64,000 nt of DNA from Calothrix sp. NIES-4105 (lineage in GTDB: Bacteria > Cyanobacteriota > Cyanobacteriia > Cyanobacteriales > Nostocaceae). Below are positions 52,177-61,905 of the stretch, in pieces. The position numbers and the translations under genes were made by a program. The notes beneath the pieces were generated by a model. That model did no database searches and was not told the origin of the DNA. It saw only the letters and a program-made list of their open reading frames with translations. The stretch is from assembly GCF_002368415.1 (NCBI RefSeq), contig NZ_AP018290.1, positions 4,539,614 through 4,603,613 on the forward strand, given 5' to 3'. Positions within the stretch are counted from its first letter, which is position 1. Each line of letters starts with the position of its first letter.

Positions 52177-53118
52177 ATGAAATTTGGAATCGATATTGGT
52201 CATAATTGTCCACCAGACACAGGCGCCCGTGGAATTAAATTCGAGGATAATTTAACTGTAGATGTTGGCAACCGGGTGATATCCAAGTTAAAAGCATTGG
52301 GACATGAAGTCATCGAATGTAGACCACAAAGAGCAGGTACAGTTAGAGAATCACTCTCACTTAGATGTGATAGAGCCAATTCCGCAAGAGTTGAAACATT
52401 TGTATCGATTCATTTTAACGCTTTCAACCAACAAGCAAACGGTACAGAAGTTTATGCAGTTGGGGAACAAAGTAGAAAAGTAGCTAAAACAGTATTAGAT
52501 GAAATAGTTAAAATCGGCTTTTTTAATCGTGGTGTCAAAAATGGTTCACATTTATTTGTGTTGAGAAACACAAATATGACTCGAATATTAGTAGAGGGCT
52601 GTTTTATTGACTCAAAAAGAGATATGGCTTTATATAATCCTGAAGCGATAGCTAATGCTATTGTCAAGGGTCTGACCGGTCAACTACCTTCTCAAAATGT
52701 CAACACAGTACCTGATGAAGAAGACAATGTGGATGTATCAGTCTTACGGTTGCAGCGCGCGTTGAACCGACTCAAAATTACAGACCAAAACGGAAAAGTA
52801 TTAATCGAAGATGGTACGATTGATGTCCAAACAAAATTTGCACTCGAAAAATTTCAGCGTATAGTTGGACTTCAAGTTACTGGAGTAGCAAACGAAGCAA
52901 GTTGGGCAGCTATTAATCAAATTTTAGCAAAGCGAGTTATTAGAACTAATCACGCTGGAGCACCTGTGGTTCGATATTTGCAGCACCGTGTAGGTGTTGA
53001 CATAGATGGAGTATACGGCCCTGCAAGCGAAGAAGCGGTCAAGAGATTTCAAAGACAAAATGGTTTGTTTGCTGATGGAATAGTTGGCCCTGCTAGCTGG
53101 CAAAAGCTGATAGGGTAA
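52177..53118 (+). CDS. N-acetylmuramoyl-L-alanine amidase with two peptidoglycan-binding domains
   Basis: A 313-residue enzyme. The Amidase_3 domain spans residues 1-170: FGIDIGHNCPPDTGARG (zinc His), FEDNLTVDVG (Glu), VSIHFNAF (second His) and LVEGCFIDSKRD (Glu). Two PG_binding_1 repeats follow (about 185-250 and 255-313), ending SEEAVKRFQRQNGLFADGIV. It cleaves the amide bond between muramic acid and the peptide. It lacks a cleavable signal peptide, a feature shared with many cyanobacterial homologues; export would need another route. Confidence 0.92.
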   Translation: MKFGIDIGHNCPPDTGARGIKFEDNLTVDVGNRVISKLKALGHEVIECRPQRAGTVRESLSLRCDRANSARVETFVSIHFNAFNQQANGTEVYAVGEQSRKVAKTVLDEIVKIGFFNRGVKNGSHLFVLRNTNMTRILVEGCFIDSKRDMALYNPEAIANAIVKGLTGQLPSQNVNTVPDEEDNVDVSVLRLQRALNRLKITDQNGKVLIEDGTIDVQTKFALEKFQRIVGLQVTGVANEASWAAINQILAKRVIRTNHAGAPVVRYLQHRVGVDIDGVYGPASEEAVKRFQRQNGLFADGIVGPASWQKLIG

Positions 53119-53153
53119 AGTGGGCAACAGATGTAACGGACGGGAGGAGTAGG

Positions 53154-53220
53154 GTGGGCAGTGCCCACCTTACTATTGCAAAGGGAGTAGGGAGTAGGGT
53201 GGGCAGTGCCCACCTTACTA
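53154..53220. repeat. GGTGGGCAGTGCCCACC repeats, two copies
   Basis: Two copies of the palindrome (about 53154-53170 and 53197-53213) separated by GGAGTAGGGTGGG-type sequence between the convergent amidase and HDAC-family genes. The palindrome also occurs at 32233-32249. Confidence 0.75.
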
Positions 53221-54135
53221 TTACAAGCACCGCTCAATAGTAGCTAGAACAGATTCGGAAAGCGTGTCTAAATCGTAACCTCCTTCTAAACCAAACAAAA
53301 TTTTACGGGTTATCTGTAAGCAGTAATCGGTGAACAATCCGTAATCTTGTGGTTGGAGGTTAATATTTGCCAATGGGTCATCAGCATTAGCATCATACCC
53401 AGCGCTGACAATAAGTAAATCTGGATCAAAGTTAGATAAAAAGGGTATTACTTTTTTTTCAAATACTGGTTGATAAAGGCTAATATCGCTACCAGGTGGA
53501 AACGGTAGATTCAAAACATTGTTGTGAAATCCCCGCTCTGTATGTTTACCAGTACCTGGATAACACGGATATTGGTGTAAAGAACAATACGCTATATTTG
53601 GATTAGTTTCGACTATTGCTTGAGTACCATTACCGTGATGGACATCCCAGTCAAGGATAGCAACACGGTTAATGCTAGGCTTTTCAAGAGCATAAGCTGC
53701 GGCAATTGCAGCATTAGAAAATAAACAAAACCCCATCCCAGTTTCGCGTTCAGCGTGGTGTCCAGGTGGACGCGCGAGAACAAACGCGGGTTTGCCCGTT
53801 TCTAAAACAATATCAATTCCATCCAACCACGCACTCACAGCTAATAGCGCTACATCATAGCTTTGAGACGAGACAGTTGTTTCAAAATCTATACAATCAC
53901 CACCAGCTAGGCAAATGTCTTGAACTTTCTGAATGTAGCGCGCAGAATGCGTTTGTTCGAGCAATGATATCAAAGGACGTTCACTTACAGGTGTTGGCAG
54001 GCGCCAAGAGATTTGGGAAGCGATATTACCAGAGCGCAGTGCAGCAGTAATAGCACTTAAACGTTCGGGTCTTTCTGGATGTCCCCTTCCAGTCAAATGT
54101 TGAAGAAACTCGTCGGAGTAGATAACTGGCAGCAT
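53221..54135 (-). CDS. Histone deacetylase family protein (class II-like / acetoin utilisation type)
   Basis: A 304-residue zinc-dependent deacylase. Key residues: GRGHPERPERL, FVLARPPGHHAERETGMGFC with the catalytic His pair, NRVAILDWDVHHGNGTQ with Asp/His zinc ligands, and SAGYDANADDPLANI with a further Asp. In bacteria the substrates are acetylated small molecules such as polyamines or acetoin; which applies here is unknown. It stands alone. The 3' end abuts a palindromic repeat. Confidence 0.9.
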   Translation of the reverse strand: MLPVIYSDEFLQHLTGRGHPERPERLSAITAALRSGNIASQISWRLPTPVSERPLISLLEQTHSARYIQKVQDICLAGGDCIDFETTVSSQSYDVALLAVSAWLDGIDIVLETGKPAFVLARPPGHHAERETGMGFCLFSNAAIAAAYALEKPSINRVAILDWDVHHGNGTQAIVETNPNIAYCSLHQYPCYPGTGKHTERGFHNNVLNLPFPPGSDISLYQPVFEKKVIPFLSNFDPDLLIVSAGYDANADDPLANINLQPQDYGLFTDYCLQITRKILFGLEGGYDLDTLSESVLATIERCL

Positions 54136-54161
54136 AGCACGAGCAGAAATAGTAAAACAGT

Positions 54162-54236
54162 GCTGAGTAGAAAGTGCTGAGTGCTGAGTAAGAAGTTAGA
54201 GGTACTACTCAGCACTCAGAACTCAGCACTTTTAAC
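54162..54236. repeat. GTGCTGA-type repeat, inverted pair
   Basis: GTGCTGAGTAGAAAGTGCTGA-type units then TACTCAGCACTCAGAACTCAG units, capable of folding back. Lies between the HDAC-family gene start and a small acidic gene. Confidence 0.75.
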
Positions 54237-54237
54237 T

Positions 54238-54441
54238 TTAACCTAAATCTCCGGGTCGGTCGTCAAGCATTTCAGGCGCCATTGCTGGGTTGGTTACGCG
54301 CTCCTCTACAGGTAAATCACGCATCGCATCATCAATTCTTGGAGGATGTTTTATCATATCTAATATTTCCGGACTGAGTTGTTCTGGACTACTTTCCGAA
54401 CTAGGATTTTCTTCTTTTTTAGACGCTTTCTCTTCACTCAT
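54238..54441 (-). CDS. Small acidic disordered protein
   Basis: About 67 residues from ATG at 54441 (MSEEKASKKEENPSSESSPE), rich in Ser/Glu/Lys at the start, then PEQLSPEILDMIKHPPRIDD and VEERVTNPAMAPEMLDD. Predicted disordered with one short helix. A longer frame to 54498 is less likely. No family recognised. Confidence 0.5.
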   Translation of the reverse strand: MSEEKASKKEENPSSESSPEQLSPEILDMIKHPPRIDDAMRDLPVEERVTNPAMAPEMLDDRPGDLG

Positions 54442-54957
54442 GATTTTTACCTTTAACTTGTTTGCTTGTATCTTAATTTCTGCAATCCTTACACGCACAC
54501 TATCTTAGGGCTTATTTTATTTGTTATATTTTTAAAATACCTTGATATTTATTTTAACAATTTGGGAATATAAACTTAGTAAAAACCATATAAATAGGCA
54601 GTTTTAATCTTGAAATTAATCTAATTTATAATTAGATATTTGACGATTAAAATAATCATTTAAATCCTTGATTATGATGATTTTAATTTGTGCATTGAGG
54701 GGGTTTTCCAAGAGATATGCAGAATTCCAAAATATTTGCTATATTGTATTTTGGCTTAATTGTAAAAAAATGTTTTTAATTTTTAATTTTGTGTTTAGTA
54801 TTTTTTATCTTTGAATCGGCTACTTTAGCGGCAGAAAAAGGCGATCTGTGATAGAATTATGTACAAATATGGCTATTATTCAAGAAAATTTTGGAATAAT
54901 TTAGCTTTGTTCTGGCTATTAAGGCTAAAAACAGCGATTTTTGGAGTTATTTAGGCT
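54442..54957. promoter_or_regulatory. AT-rich gene-free region upstream of gyrA
   Basis: About 515 bp without gene, very AT-rich. It must hold the gyrA promoter and the promoter of the small acidic gene. TTGACG at about 54649 is a possible -35 with no clear -10 at the right distance. No known structured RNA was recognised. Confidence 0.4.
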
Positions 54958-57576
54958 ATGACATTCTCTCAGGAGAGGATTATCCCGACAGACCTACGGA
55001 ATGAAATGTCCAGGTCTTACCTGGAGTATGCAATGAGTGTCATCGTGGGTAGGGCGCTGCCAGATGCCAGGGATGGTCTGAAACCTGTGCATCGTCGTAT
55101 CCTCTACGCTATGCATGAGTTGGGTTTAACGCACGACCGACCTTTTCGTAAATGCGCGCGTGTAGTTGGGGAAGTACTAGGTAAGTATCACCCACACGGC
55201 GATACGGCAGTATACGATGCGTTAGTGCGGATGGCGCAAGATTTTTCAATGCGCTCACCTTTAATCGAAGGACACGGTAACTTTGGTTCGGTAGATAATG
55301 ACCCACCAGCAGCGATGCGATATACCGAATCTCGGTTGCAAGCGCTGACCACCAATGCACTATTGCAAGATATCGAGTCGGAAACTGTAGATTTTGCAAG
55401 TAACTTTGATGGTTCGCAACAGGAACCAACAGTTTTACCCGCGCGCGTACCGCAGTTATTGCTCAACGGTTCATCAGGTATTGCCGTTGGGATGGCAACG
55501 AATATTCCCCCACACAATTTGGGAGAGTTGATTGATGGGTTAGTAGCACTTATTCACAACCCAGAAATCACAAATAACGAGTTGATGCATTATATTCACG
55601 GGCCTGATTTCCCAACAGGCGCCACAATTCTAGGAACTGCAGGAATTAGAGATGCCTACACAACTGGACGCGGATCAATAACAATGCGTGGTGTCGCGAA
55701 TATTGAAACAATCCAACATCGCGGGCGCCCAGATAGAGAAGCAATAATTGTCACTGAGCTACCTTATCAAACCAACAAAGCAGCTTTGATTGAAAAGATT
55801 GCCGAATTGGTCAACGATAAAAAGATTGAGGGAATCGCTGATATTCGCGATGAAAGTGACCGTGATGGAATGCGGATTGTTATTGAGTTAAAACGCGATG
55901 CTTACCCCCGCGTAGTTCTCAATAACTTGTATAAGCAAACCCCTATACAAGCTAACTTTGGCGCCAATATGTTGGCGTTAGTAAATGGTGAACCGCAAAT
56001 ACTAACTATCCGCCAGTTCTTACAAGTATTCCTCGATTTCCGCATTGAAGCAATTACTCGTCGAACGCAGTACGAACTACGAAAAGCCGAAGAACGCGAC
56101 CATATTTTACAAGGTTTGCTAATTGCGCTGTCACATTTAGACCAAATTATCAGCACAATTCGTCACGCTGCCGACGCACCAACAGCTAAAGGCGAATTAA
56201 TCACAACCTATGGACTGACAGAAGTACAAGCTGACGCAATCTTGCAAATGCAATTGCGACGGTTAACAGCACTCGAAGCAGACAAAATCCGCAACGAACA
56301 CAACGATTTGCAAAACACAATCGCTGATTTACAAGATATTCTGGCAAAACGTCAACGGATACTTGATATTATCGAAAGTGAAATTGCGAATCTAAAAGAA
56401 AGATTTGCAACACCACGTCGCACTTTAATCACGCACGCCGAAGGCGATTTAGGAGATACAGACTTAATTGCTAACGAGAAGGCTATAATCTTGCTAACCG
56501 AACAAGGTTATATCAAGCGGATGCCAGTAAACACTTTTGAAGCGCAACATCGAGCAACGCGCGGTAAGGCAGCAGCGAAAGTCAAAGATGACGATACAGT
56601 CGAGCATTTTCTCACGTGTTGCGACCATGACAGCGTATTGTTCTTCAGCGATAGAGGTGTTGTATATTGTTTGAGAGCGTACCAAATACCTGTCGGTTCA
56701 CGTACAAGTAGAGGTACTCCCATTGTGCAAATGTTGCCGATTCCGAGAGAGGAAAAAATCACCTCTATCGTACCAGTCGATGAGTTTAGCAGCGAAGAAT
56801 ATCTCGTCATGCTAACAAAAGGCGGCAATATTAAGAAAACTGCATTAGAAGCGTTTAGTAATATTCGTTCCAACGGCTTGATTGCGATCTCGTTAGAAGA
56901 AGGTGATCAACTGCGTTGGGTAGGTCGTGCAAAAGTAGAAGACAGCGTTCTTATCGGTTCACGTCAAGGAATGGCAATTCACTTCCGATGTAACCATGCC
57001 CAACTTCGTCCCTTGGGTAGAGCAACTCGCGGTGTCAAAGCGATGAAACTCAAAAAAGGTGATGAGCTTGTTGGTATGGATATTTTGCCAGCGGCAATTC
57101 TCGAAACTTTCGCGGCAACTAACGAAGAGTCATCAGAAGAAATTGAGGCGCCGGAAATTGAAGTCGAAGTCGAAACTGAGACAGAAACCGAAACCGAGGA
57201 AATAACAGAAGTTAGCGAAACCGTTAGTGCTGGTCCTTGGGTACTGGTCATTACAATGGGAGGATACGGCAAGCGCGTTCCCGTCGCTCAATTCCGTCTG
57301 CAAAACCGTGCTGGACAAGGTTTAATGGCGACTAAATTTAAGAACCGCAAAACCAAAGACAAACTTGCAACCCTGCAAATTGTCAACAGCGACGACGAAA
57401 TCATGATGGTAACAAATCGCGGTATCATCATTCGACAAGCAACAAATGCAATTTCGATCCAATCGCGTTCAGCTACAGGTGTGCGCGTTCAACGTCTTGA
57501 TGAGGACGATGCTATCACAGGAGTAGCAATTGTGCCACCCGATGCTGAAGGTGCTGAAGTTGCAGAAGGCGAGTAA
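54958..57576 (+). CDS. gyrA: DNA gyrase subunit A
   Basis: An 872-residue type IIA topoisomerase subunit. The winged-helix domain contains [20 protein letters not shown] (quinolone region; Thr where Escherichia coli has Ser83) and the catalytic Tyr in [10 protein letters not shown]. The C-terminal beta-pinwheel begins about residue 505; a degenerate GyrA box is seen as [12 protein letters not shown]. Between blades, residues about 722-757 form an acidic insertion with repeating Glu-Thr pairs ([12 protein letters not shown]), absent in E. coli. The lnt gene follows 30 bp later. Confidence 0.95.
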   Translation: MTFSQERIIPTDLRNEMSRSYLEYAMSVIVGRALPDARDGLKPVHRRILYAMHELGLTHDRPFRKCARVVGEVLGKYHPHGDTAVYDALVRMAQDFSMRSPLIEGHGNFGSVDNDPPAAMRYTESRLQALTTNALLQDIESETVDFASNFDGSQQEPTVLPARVPQLLLNGSSGIAVGMATNIPPHNLGELIDGLVALIHNPEITNNELMHYIHGPDFPTGATILGTAGIRDAYTTGRGSITMRGVANIETIQHRGRPDREAIIVTELPYQTNKAALIEKIAELVNDKKIEGIADIRDESDRDGMRIVIELKRDAYPRVVLNNLYKQTPIQANFGANMLALVNGEPQILTIRQFLQVFLDFRIEAITRRTQYELRKAEERDHILQGLLIALSHLDQIISTIRHAADAPTAKGELITTYGLTEVQADAILQMQLRRLTALEADKIRNEHNDLQNTIADLQDILAKRQRILDIIESEIANLKERFATPRRTLITHAEGDLGDTDLIANEKAIILLTEQGYIKRMPVNTFEAQHRATRGKAAAKVKDDDTVEHFLTCCDHDSVLFFSDRGVVYCLRAYQIPVGSRTSRGTPIVQMLPIPREEKITSIVPVDEFSSEEYLVMLTKGGNIKKTALEAFSNIRSNGLIAISLEEGDQLRWVGRAKVEDSVLIGSRQGMAIHFRCNHAQLRPLGRATRGVKAMKLKKGDELVGMDILPAAILETFAATNEESSEEIEAPEIEVEVETETETETEEITEVSETVSAGPWVLVITMGGYGKRVPVAQFRLQNRAGQGLMATKFKNRKTKDKLATLQIVNSDDEIMMVTNRGIIIRQATNAISIQSRSATGVRVQRLDEDDAITGVAIVPPDAEGAEVAEGE

Positions 57577-57606
57577 GAGCGAAAGTAAAAAGGTGAGTAA
57601 AATTTT

Positions 57607-59226
57607 ATGAGTTACAAATCAAACAATTTTTACTCACTCTTTATCATTCACAACTTACCATTTTTTATTGCCCTATCAAGTGGAGTATTGATGGGGCTTA
57701 CTGTTGCACCATTCAGTGCCTGGTTTTTAGCTTGGTTTGCCCTTGCTCCACTATGGATATTAATACTTAATGCAGCACAATCTAAAACCAAACTATCATA
57801 TCTTCGACTGTCAGGCGCCTGGGGTTTAGGTTATTATGGCGCCACGCTTTCATGGATAACAGGACTTCATCCTTTAACTTGGATGGGAGTACCTTGGTTA
57901 GGGAGTATAGCTATTGCCCTTTTTGCCTGGACTTTTGTAACGCTTTGGGGAATGCTACTTGCGATGAGTTGGGGAAGTTGTTTTTATTGGATTAGTCGCA
58001 AACTAAAATCATCTCCTTTTACCCCACTATTGCGCGTCCTTATTGGTACTGCCCTTTGGTGTCTTCTTGAAAATATTTGGACTAATGGTCCATTATGGTG
58101 GAGTTCGCTATCATACACTCAAAGTCCTCATAATCTAGTAATTTTACATCTAGGTCAATTATCTGGCGCCAGTGCTGTAACTGCTTCAATTGTTGCTGTC
58201 AATGGACTGATAGCTGAAGTTTGGATAAAAGCAAGAAATAATAGACAATATAATAAATACTATTTTATACCTTTAAGCCTATTTTTGATTCTGCATTTAA
58301 TCGGCTTTAATTTATATAATCAGCCATTGCTCAAACCACCAGAAGCAGCATTAAAAATAGGGATTATTCAAGGAAATATCCCTAACAGAATCAAATTTGA
58401 TTCTTATGGATTACGTCGTGGCATCGAAGGTTACACTAGTGGATATTTAAAATTAGTAGACCAAGGTGTAAATGCGGTATTAACACCAGAAGGAGCATTA
58501 CCATATTTTTCGCGCGATATACTGGATAGTTCCTTAGTTGCCGCAGTCAAACAAAAAGGAGTTGTTGTGTGGATAGGTGGTTTTGCCGAACGTCCCAATA
58601 GTAACGCTTATGCAAATAGTTTATTTACCTTTACAAGTGACGGTAAAATCTATAGTCACTTCGAGAAATCCAAGTTAGTACCTTTAGGTGAATATGTACC
58701 ATTTGAAGAAATATTAGGCAAATTAATTAGGCGCCTTTCAGTAGTTACAGCACGACAAGTACCAGGTTCAACAAATCAAATATTTGATACACCACTTGGA
58801 CGTGTAATTGCTGGCATATGTTACGAGTCTGCTTTTCCCGAACAATTTCGGCGCCAAGCTTTTTCAGGTGGACAATTTATTATTACCGCTTCCAACAATG
58901 ACCCATACAGTAAAGCAATGCAAATGCAGCATCACGCATTAGATACAATGCGCGCGATAGAAACTGATAGATGGGCAGCGCGTGCGACCAATACAGGTTT
59001 ATCAGCATTTGTTAATCCTCACGGCAAAACCCTATGGATATCTGGACATAATACCTACGAAACACACGCAGAAACTATTTATAGGCGCCAAACCCAAACA
59101 ATGTACGTTCGTTGGGGTGACTGGTTAACCCCCTTATTAACAGTTCTAAGCATACTAGGATTAATTATAAACAACCTCAATACTTGTAGCACGGGCGTCT
59201 CGCCTGTGCAGTCACGCAAAATATAG
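57607..59226 (+). CDS. lnt: Apolipoprotein N-acyltransferase
   Basis: A 539-residue inner-membrane enzyme adding the third acyl chain to lipoproteins. About six to eight N-terminal helices (GVLMGLTVAPFSAWFLAWFA onward) precede a nitrilase-fold domain with the Glu-Lys-Cys triad: TPEGALPYF, FEKSKLVPLGEYVPF and GICYESAFPEQFR. The last codons CSTGVSPVQSRK are encoded by a dispersed hairpin repeat (59189-59209), so the natural C-terminus has probably been extended. It follows gyrA by 30 bp in the same direction. Confidence 0.92.
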   Translation: MSYKSNNFYSLFIIHNLPFFIALSSGVLMGLTVAPFSAWFLAWFALAPLWILILNAAQSKTKLSYLRLSGAWGLGYYGATLSWITGLHPLTWMGVPWLGSIAIALFAWTFVTLWGMLLAMSWGSCFYWISRKLKSSPFTPLLRVLIGTALWCLLENIWTNGPLWWSSLSYTQSPHNLVILHLGQLSGASAVTASIVAVNGLIAEVWIKARNNRQYNKYYFIPLSLFLILHLIGFNLYNQPLLKPPEAALKIGIIQGNIPNRIKFDSYGLRRGIEGYTSGYLKLVDQGVNAVLTPEGALPYFSRDILDSSLVAAVKQKGVVVWIGGFAERPNSNAYANSLFTFTSDGKIYSHFEKSKLVPLGEYVPFEEILGKLIRRLSVVTARQVPGSTNQIFDTPLGRVIAGICYESAFPEQFRRQAFSGGQFIITASNNDPYSKAMQMQHHALDTMRAIETDRWAARATNTGLSAFVNPHGKTLWISGHNTYETHAETIYRRQTQTMYVRWGDWLTPLLTVLSILGLIINNLNTCSTGVSPVQSRKI

Positions 59227-59274
59227 AAATAAAAATATACTATTTCACCACAGAGACACAGAGTACACAGAGAG
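59189..59274. repeat. Two dispersed repeats at the lnt end
   Basis: GCACGGGCGTCTCGCCTGTGC-type hairpin at 59189-59209 (inside the lnt frame) and a CACCACAGAGACACAGAG-type element at 59246-59274. Confidence 0.7.
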
Positions 59275-59362
59275 AAATTAAAAAATCTTCTATAAGAACG
59301 ATAACCTGCCCAAATAACAAAGTTAAACTGAAGAAGTAAAAACCATCACAGCAAATAGTTGT

Positions 59363-59698
59363 ATGGAAACACTTCCTCAACGTAAGCTCTTATCCGCTCT
59401 CTGCCACGGGGCTATATTTTTCAGTTCTACAATTATATCAATAGGTATACCTATAGCTATATTTTCGATTAGTGATGACCCAGTAGTTAAAGACAACGCT
59501 AAGGAATCTTTAAACTTTCACATTAATCTTTATATAGCGGCATTTGTTTTTGGATTATTAAGTTTTGTACTAATTGGTATTCCACTATTGATATTACTCG
59601 GTATTGTTAGTTTGATAGTGCCAATTATTGCAATTATCAAAGTAATTGATAACGAGAATATACCATATCGTTATCCGTTTATTTTCCATTTTTTTTAA
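59363..59698 (+). CDS. DUF4870 family membrane protein
   Basis: A 111-residue protein with three or four hydrophobic helices and the DUF4870 pattern KLLSALCHGAIFFSSTIISI, DPVVKDNAKESLNFHINLYI and IIAIIKVIDNENIPYRYP, the latter with the conserved basic/aromatic tail. Such proteins are common in bacteria; the function is unknown. Two hairpins follow its stop. Confidence 0.85.
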   Translation: METLPQRKLLSALCHGAIFFSSTIISIGIPIAIFSISDDPVVKDNAKESLNFHINLYIAAFVFGLLSFVLIGIPLLILLGIVSLIVPIIAIIKVIDNENIPYRYPFIFHFF

Positions 59699-59714
59699 GA
59701 TGCGTTTTTTATTA

Positions 59715-59763
59715 GATACCCTCAAGGGTATCTCTATGCGAACAAAGCCTGCCTACGCAGGCT
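59715..59763 (+). terminator. Two consecutive hairpins after the DUF4870 gene
   Basis: GATACCCT-CA-AGGGTATC (59715-59732) and AGCCTGC-CTAC-GCAGGCT (59746-59763). Neither has a long T run, but their position 16 bp after the stop suggests transcript ends. Confidence 0.6.
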
Positions 59764-59923
59764 ATTATATTTAAATATATAGCTTTTACGGTTTCTTCGT
59801 TATTTATAGCAATGAATTGCTCTAATCAGTTATAAATTGTCACTTTGAATTTATTTTGCGATATTTTTTAATTACAACACTTTTGTTAATTTGAACGGTA
59901 GGAGAAAAGAGTTTTTTGAGACT

Positions 59924-61297
59924 TTATACAACGGAGTTTTGACGAATACATTCTTTGTACCAGTCAAAACTTGCTTTAGGAATTCGTTGTTGGGTTGCAT
60001 AATCTATATATGTAATGCCAAAACGGCGCCCATAACCCCAAGCCCATTCAAAATTATCCATAAAACTCCATAAAAAATACCCTTTTAATGGGTATCCTTC
60101 ACTGACCGCGCGGTGTGCTGCTTTAAGATATTGTCGTAAATACATAATGCGGTCAACATCAATAATTTCACCTGCTGCATTAACTTCATCTTGTGCTGCA
60201 CAACCGTTTTCGGTAATAAATACAGGTAAATTTGGATGTCCTAATGTTTCGCTAATATGTCGAACACCCCAATAAATGCTTTCAGGTAAAATATTCAACC
60301 AAGGCATATACATTCGTGGATAACCTTGAGGAAGGGCAAGAAACTCATAACCGCGATTATTATCTGCCGCACGTACATACCCACCTGTATAGATATTTAA
60401 ACCTATAGCATCAAGCGGTTGATGAATAATTTCTAAATCTCCTGCTTCAATATCTGGCGCCTGTTTCCCTAATTCCTCTAACATTGCAGAACTATAGGCG
60501 CCTGTTAATACAGGAAAAATAATCCCGCCATTTTGCATACAAGTATGTAAAGCTTTTTTTGCAGCTTCGATATTAGCTGGTGACTCGCTAACTGGTACAG
60601 TCACAGCCATATTATCCACCAGCGCGACTTTGCAAGATACAGGAGTTGCCGCGCGGATAGCTTGACACGCTAAACCATGTGCGAGAATGGCATGATGCGA
60701 AGTTTGCCATACTTCCTTTTTACTGCTTACACGAGTACCGGGTGCATGGGGTGGTTCTTGCTCCACATCGTAACCCATATGAGTAAAACAGGATATTTCA
60801 TTTATAGTCATCCAATTAGTAACTCTATCACCCAACCGACTTACCACTGCCGTTACATAATCAGCAAAATCATAAGCCATTTGCCGATGGCGCCACGAAC
60901 CATATTTATCTTCCAAAGCTTGAGGACTATCCCAATGAAACAAAGTTGCGTGTGGCGTAATTCCATTTTTAAGCAAACAATCAACTAAACGCTTGTAAAA
61001 ATCGACACCAGCCTCATTCACCTGTCCCCGACCATCAGGAACAATTCTTGACCACGCAATACTAAACCTATAATGCTTCACACCCAACGAAGCCATCAAC
61101 GCCACATCAGCCTCATACCGATGATAATGGTCACAAGCCACCTCACCAGTATCACCACTCATCACCTTACCAGGAGTAGCACTAAAAGTATCCCAAACAC
61201 TCTTTTTACGCCCATCCTCCTCAGTCGCACCTTCAATTTGATAAGAAGCAGTAGCAACACCCCAACAAAAATCATCTGGAAATTGATAAAAGCCCAT
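59924..61297 (-). CDS. GH1 beta-glucosidase
   Basis: A 457-residue (beta/alpha)8 glycoside hydrolase. N-terminal FCWGVATASYQIEGA, acid/base Glu in NWMTINEISCF (TINEI; usually T-x-NEP), nucleophile Glu in VFITENGCA, and the C-terminal GYFLWSFMDNFEWAWGYGRR. It would hydrolyse beta-glucosides in the cytoplasm. The length is normal. It stands alone, reading away from the GFA gene. The NEI variant may alter acid/base environment. Confidence 0.93.
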   Translation of the reverse strand: MGFYQFPDDFCWGVATASYQIEGATEEDGRKKSVWDTFSATPGKVMSGDTGEVACDHYHRYEADVALMASLGVKHYRFSIAWSRIVPDGRGQVNEAGVDFYKRLVDCLLKNGITPHATLFHWDSPQALEDKYGSWRHRQMAYDFADYVTAVVSRLGDRVTNWMTINEISCFTHMGYDVEQEPPHAPGTRVSSKKEVWQTSHHAILAHGLACQAIRAATPVSCKVALVDNMAVTVPVSESPANIEAAKKALHTCMQNGGIIFPVLTGAYSSAMLEELGKQAPDIEAGDLEIIHQPLDAIGLNIYTGGYVRAADNNRGYEFLALPQGYPRMYMPWLNILPESIYWGVRHISETLGHPNLPVFITENGCAAQDEVNAAGEIIDVDRIMYLRQYLKAAHRAVSEGYPLKGYFLWSFMDNFEWAWGYGRRFGITYIDYATQQRIPKASFDWYKECIRQNSVV

Positions 61298-61342
61298 AAA
61301 TAATAAAATAATAATTATAAATCAAATCTCTCTCTTCCCTCT

Positions 61343-61374
61343 TCCTTTGTGACCTTTGTGCCTTTGTGGTTCAT
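61343..61374. repeat. CACAAAG-type dispersed repeat
   Basis: CCTTTGTGACCTTTGTGCC-type tandem units between the divergent GH1 and GFA genes; inverse of the elements at 30100-30121 and 45361-45392. Confidence 0.7.
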
Positions 61375-61386
61375 TCCTCTTAAACT

Positions 61387-61776
61387 ATGCCAAAAACCAA
61401 CCAACCAATAACATACCAAGGTGGATGTCATTGCGGCGCCGTCCGCTTCCAAGTCACAGTAGACAACCACAAACTAGACGAATGTAACTGCTCAATTTGC
61501 AGTAAAAAAGGTTTTCTACATCTAATTGTCACAAAAGATAAATTTACATTACTAAAAGGAGAACAAAACTTACAAACATACACATTTAACACCGGAATAG
61601 CAAAGCATAAATTTTGTAGCAACTGCGGCATCCACTCATTTTATATACCTCGCAGCCACCCAGACTGTATAGACGTAAACGCGCGTTGTTTAGATGGAGA
61701 CGTAATCTCAAACTTTGAAATAGTGCCATTTGATGGAAAAAACTGGGAAGCAAATATTCACAAATTGCAGAAGTAA
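61387..61776 (+). CDS. GFA (CENP-V/GFA domain) family protein
   Basis: A 129-residue zinc-binding protein: GGCHCGAVRFQ, CNCSICSKKG and HKFCSNCGIHSFY supply the Cys ligands of the two zinc sites. The family includes glutathione-dependent formaldehyde-activating enzymes, but that activity is uncertain for most members. It has no operon partner. The start ATG at 61387 lies directly after a dispersed repeat. Confidence 0.9.
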   Translation: MPKTNQPITYQGGCHCGAVRFQVTVDNHKLDECNCSICSKKGFLHLIVTKDKFTLLKGEQNLQTYTFNTGIAKHKFCSNCGIHSFYIPRSHPDCIDVNARCLDGDVISNFEIVPFDGKNWEANIHKLQK

Positions 61777-61905
61777 AATTAATTACAGTTAAAATTTATA
61801 CGCTATTTTCTATGAAATATGTTCACCTCAATATTTGTAAAAAAAGACTGTAATAGTACTTAATTATCAGATAATTAGGTATTGATTTTAAGCATCTAGC
61901 CAAAA

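Noticed and set aside
54442-54957. Structured RNA or riboswitch upstream of gyrA
   Set aside because: The region is very AT-rich with no stable conserved stem recognisable by eye.
55109-55517. Long antisense frames inside gyrA (and similar inside the Wzc-like and Wzy-like genes)
   Set aside because: They are shadows of strongly supported genes on the other strand.
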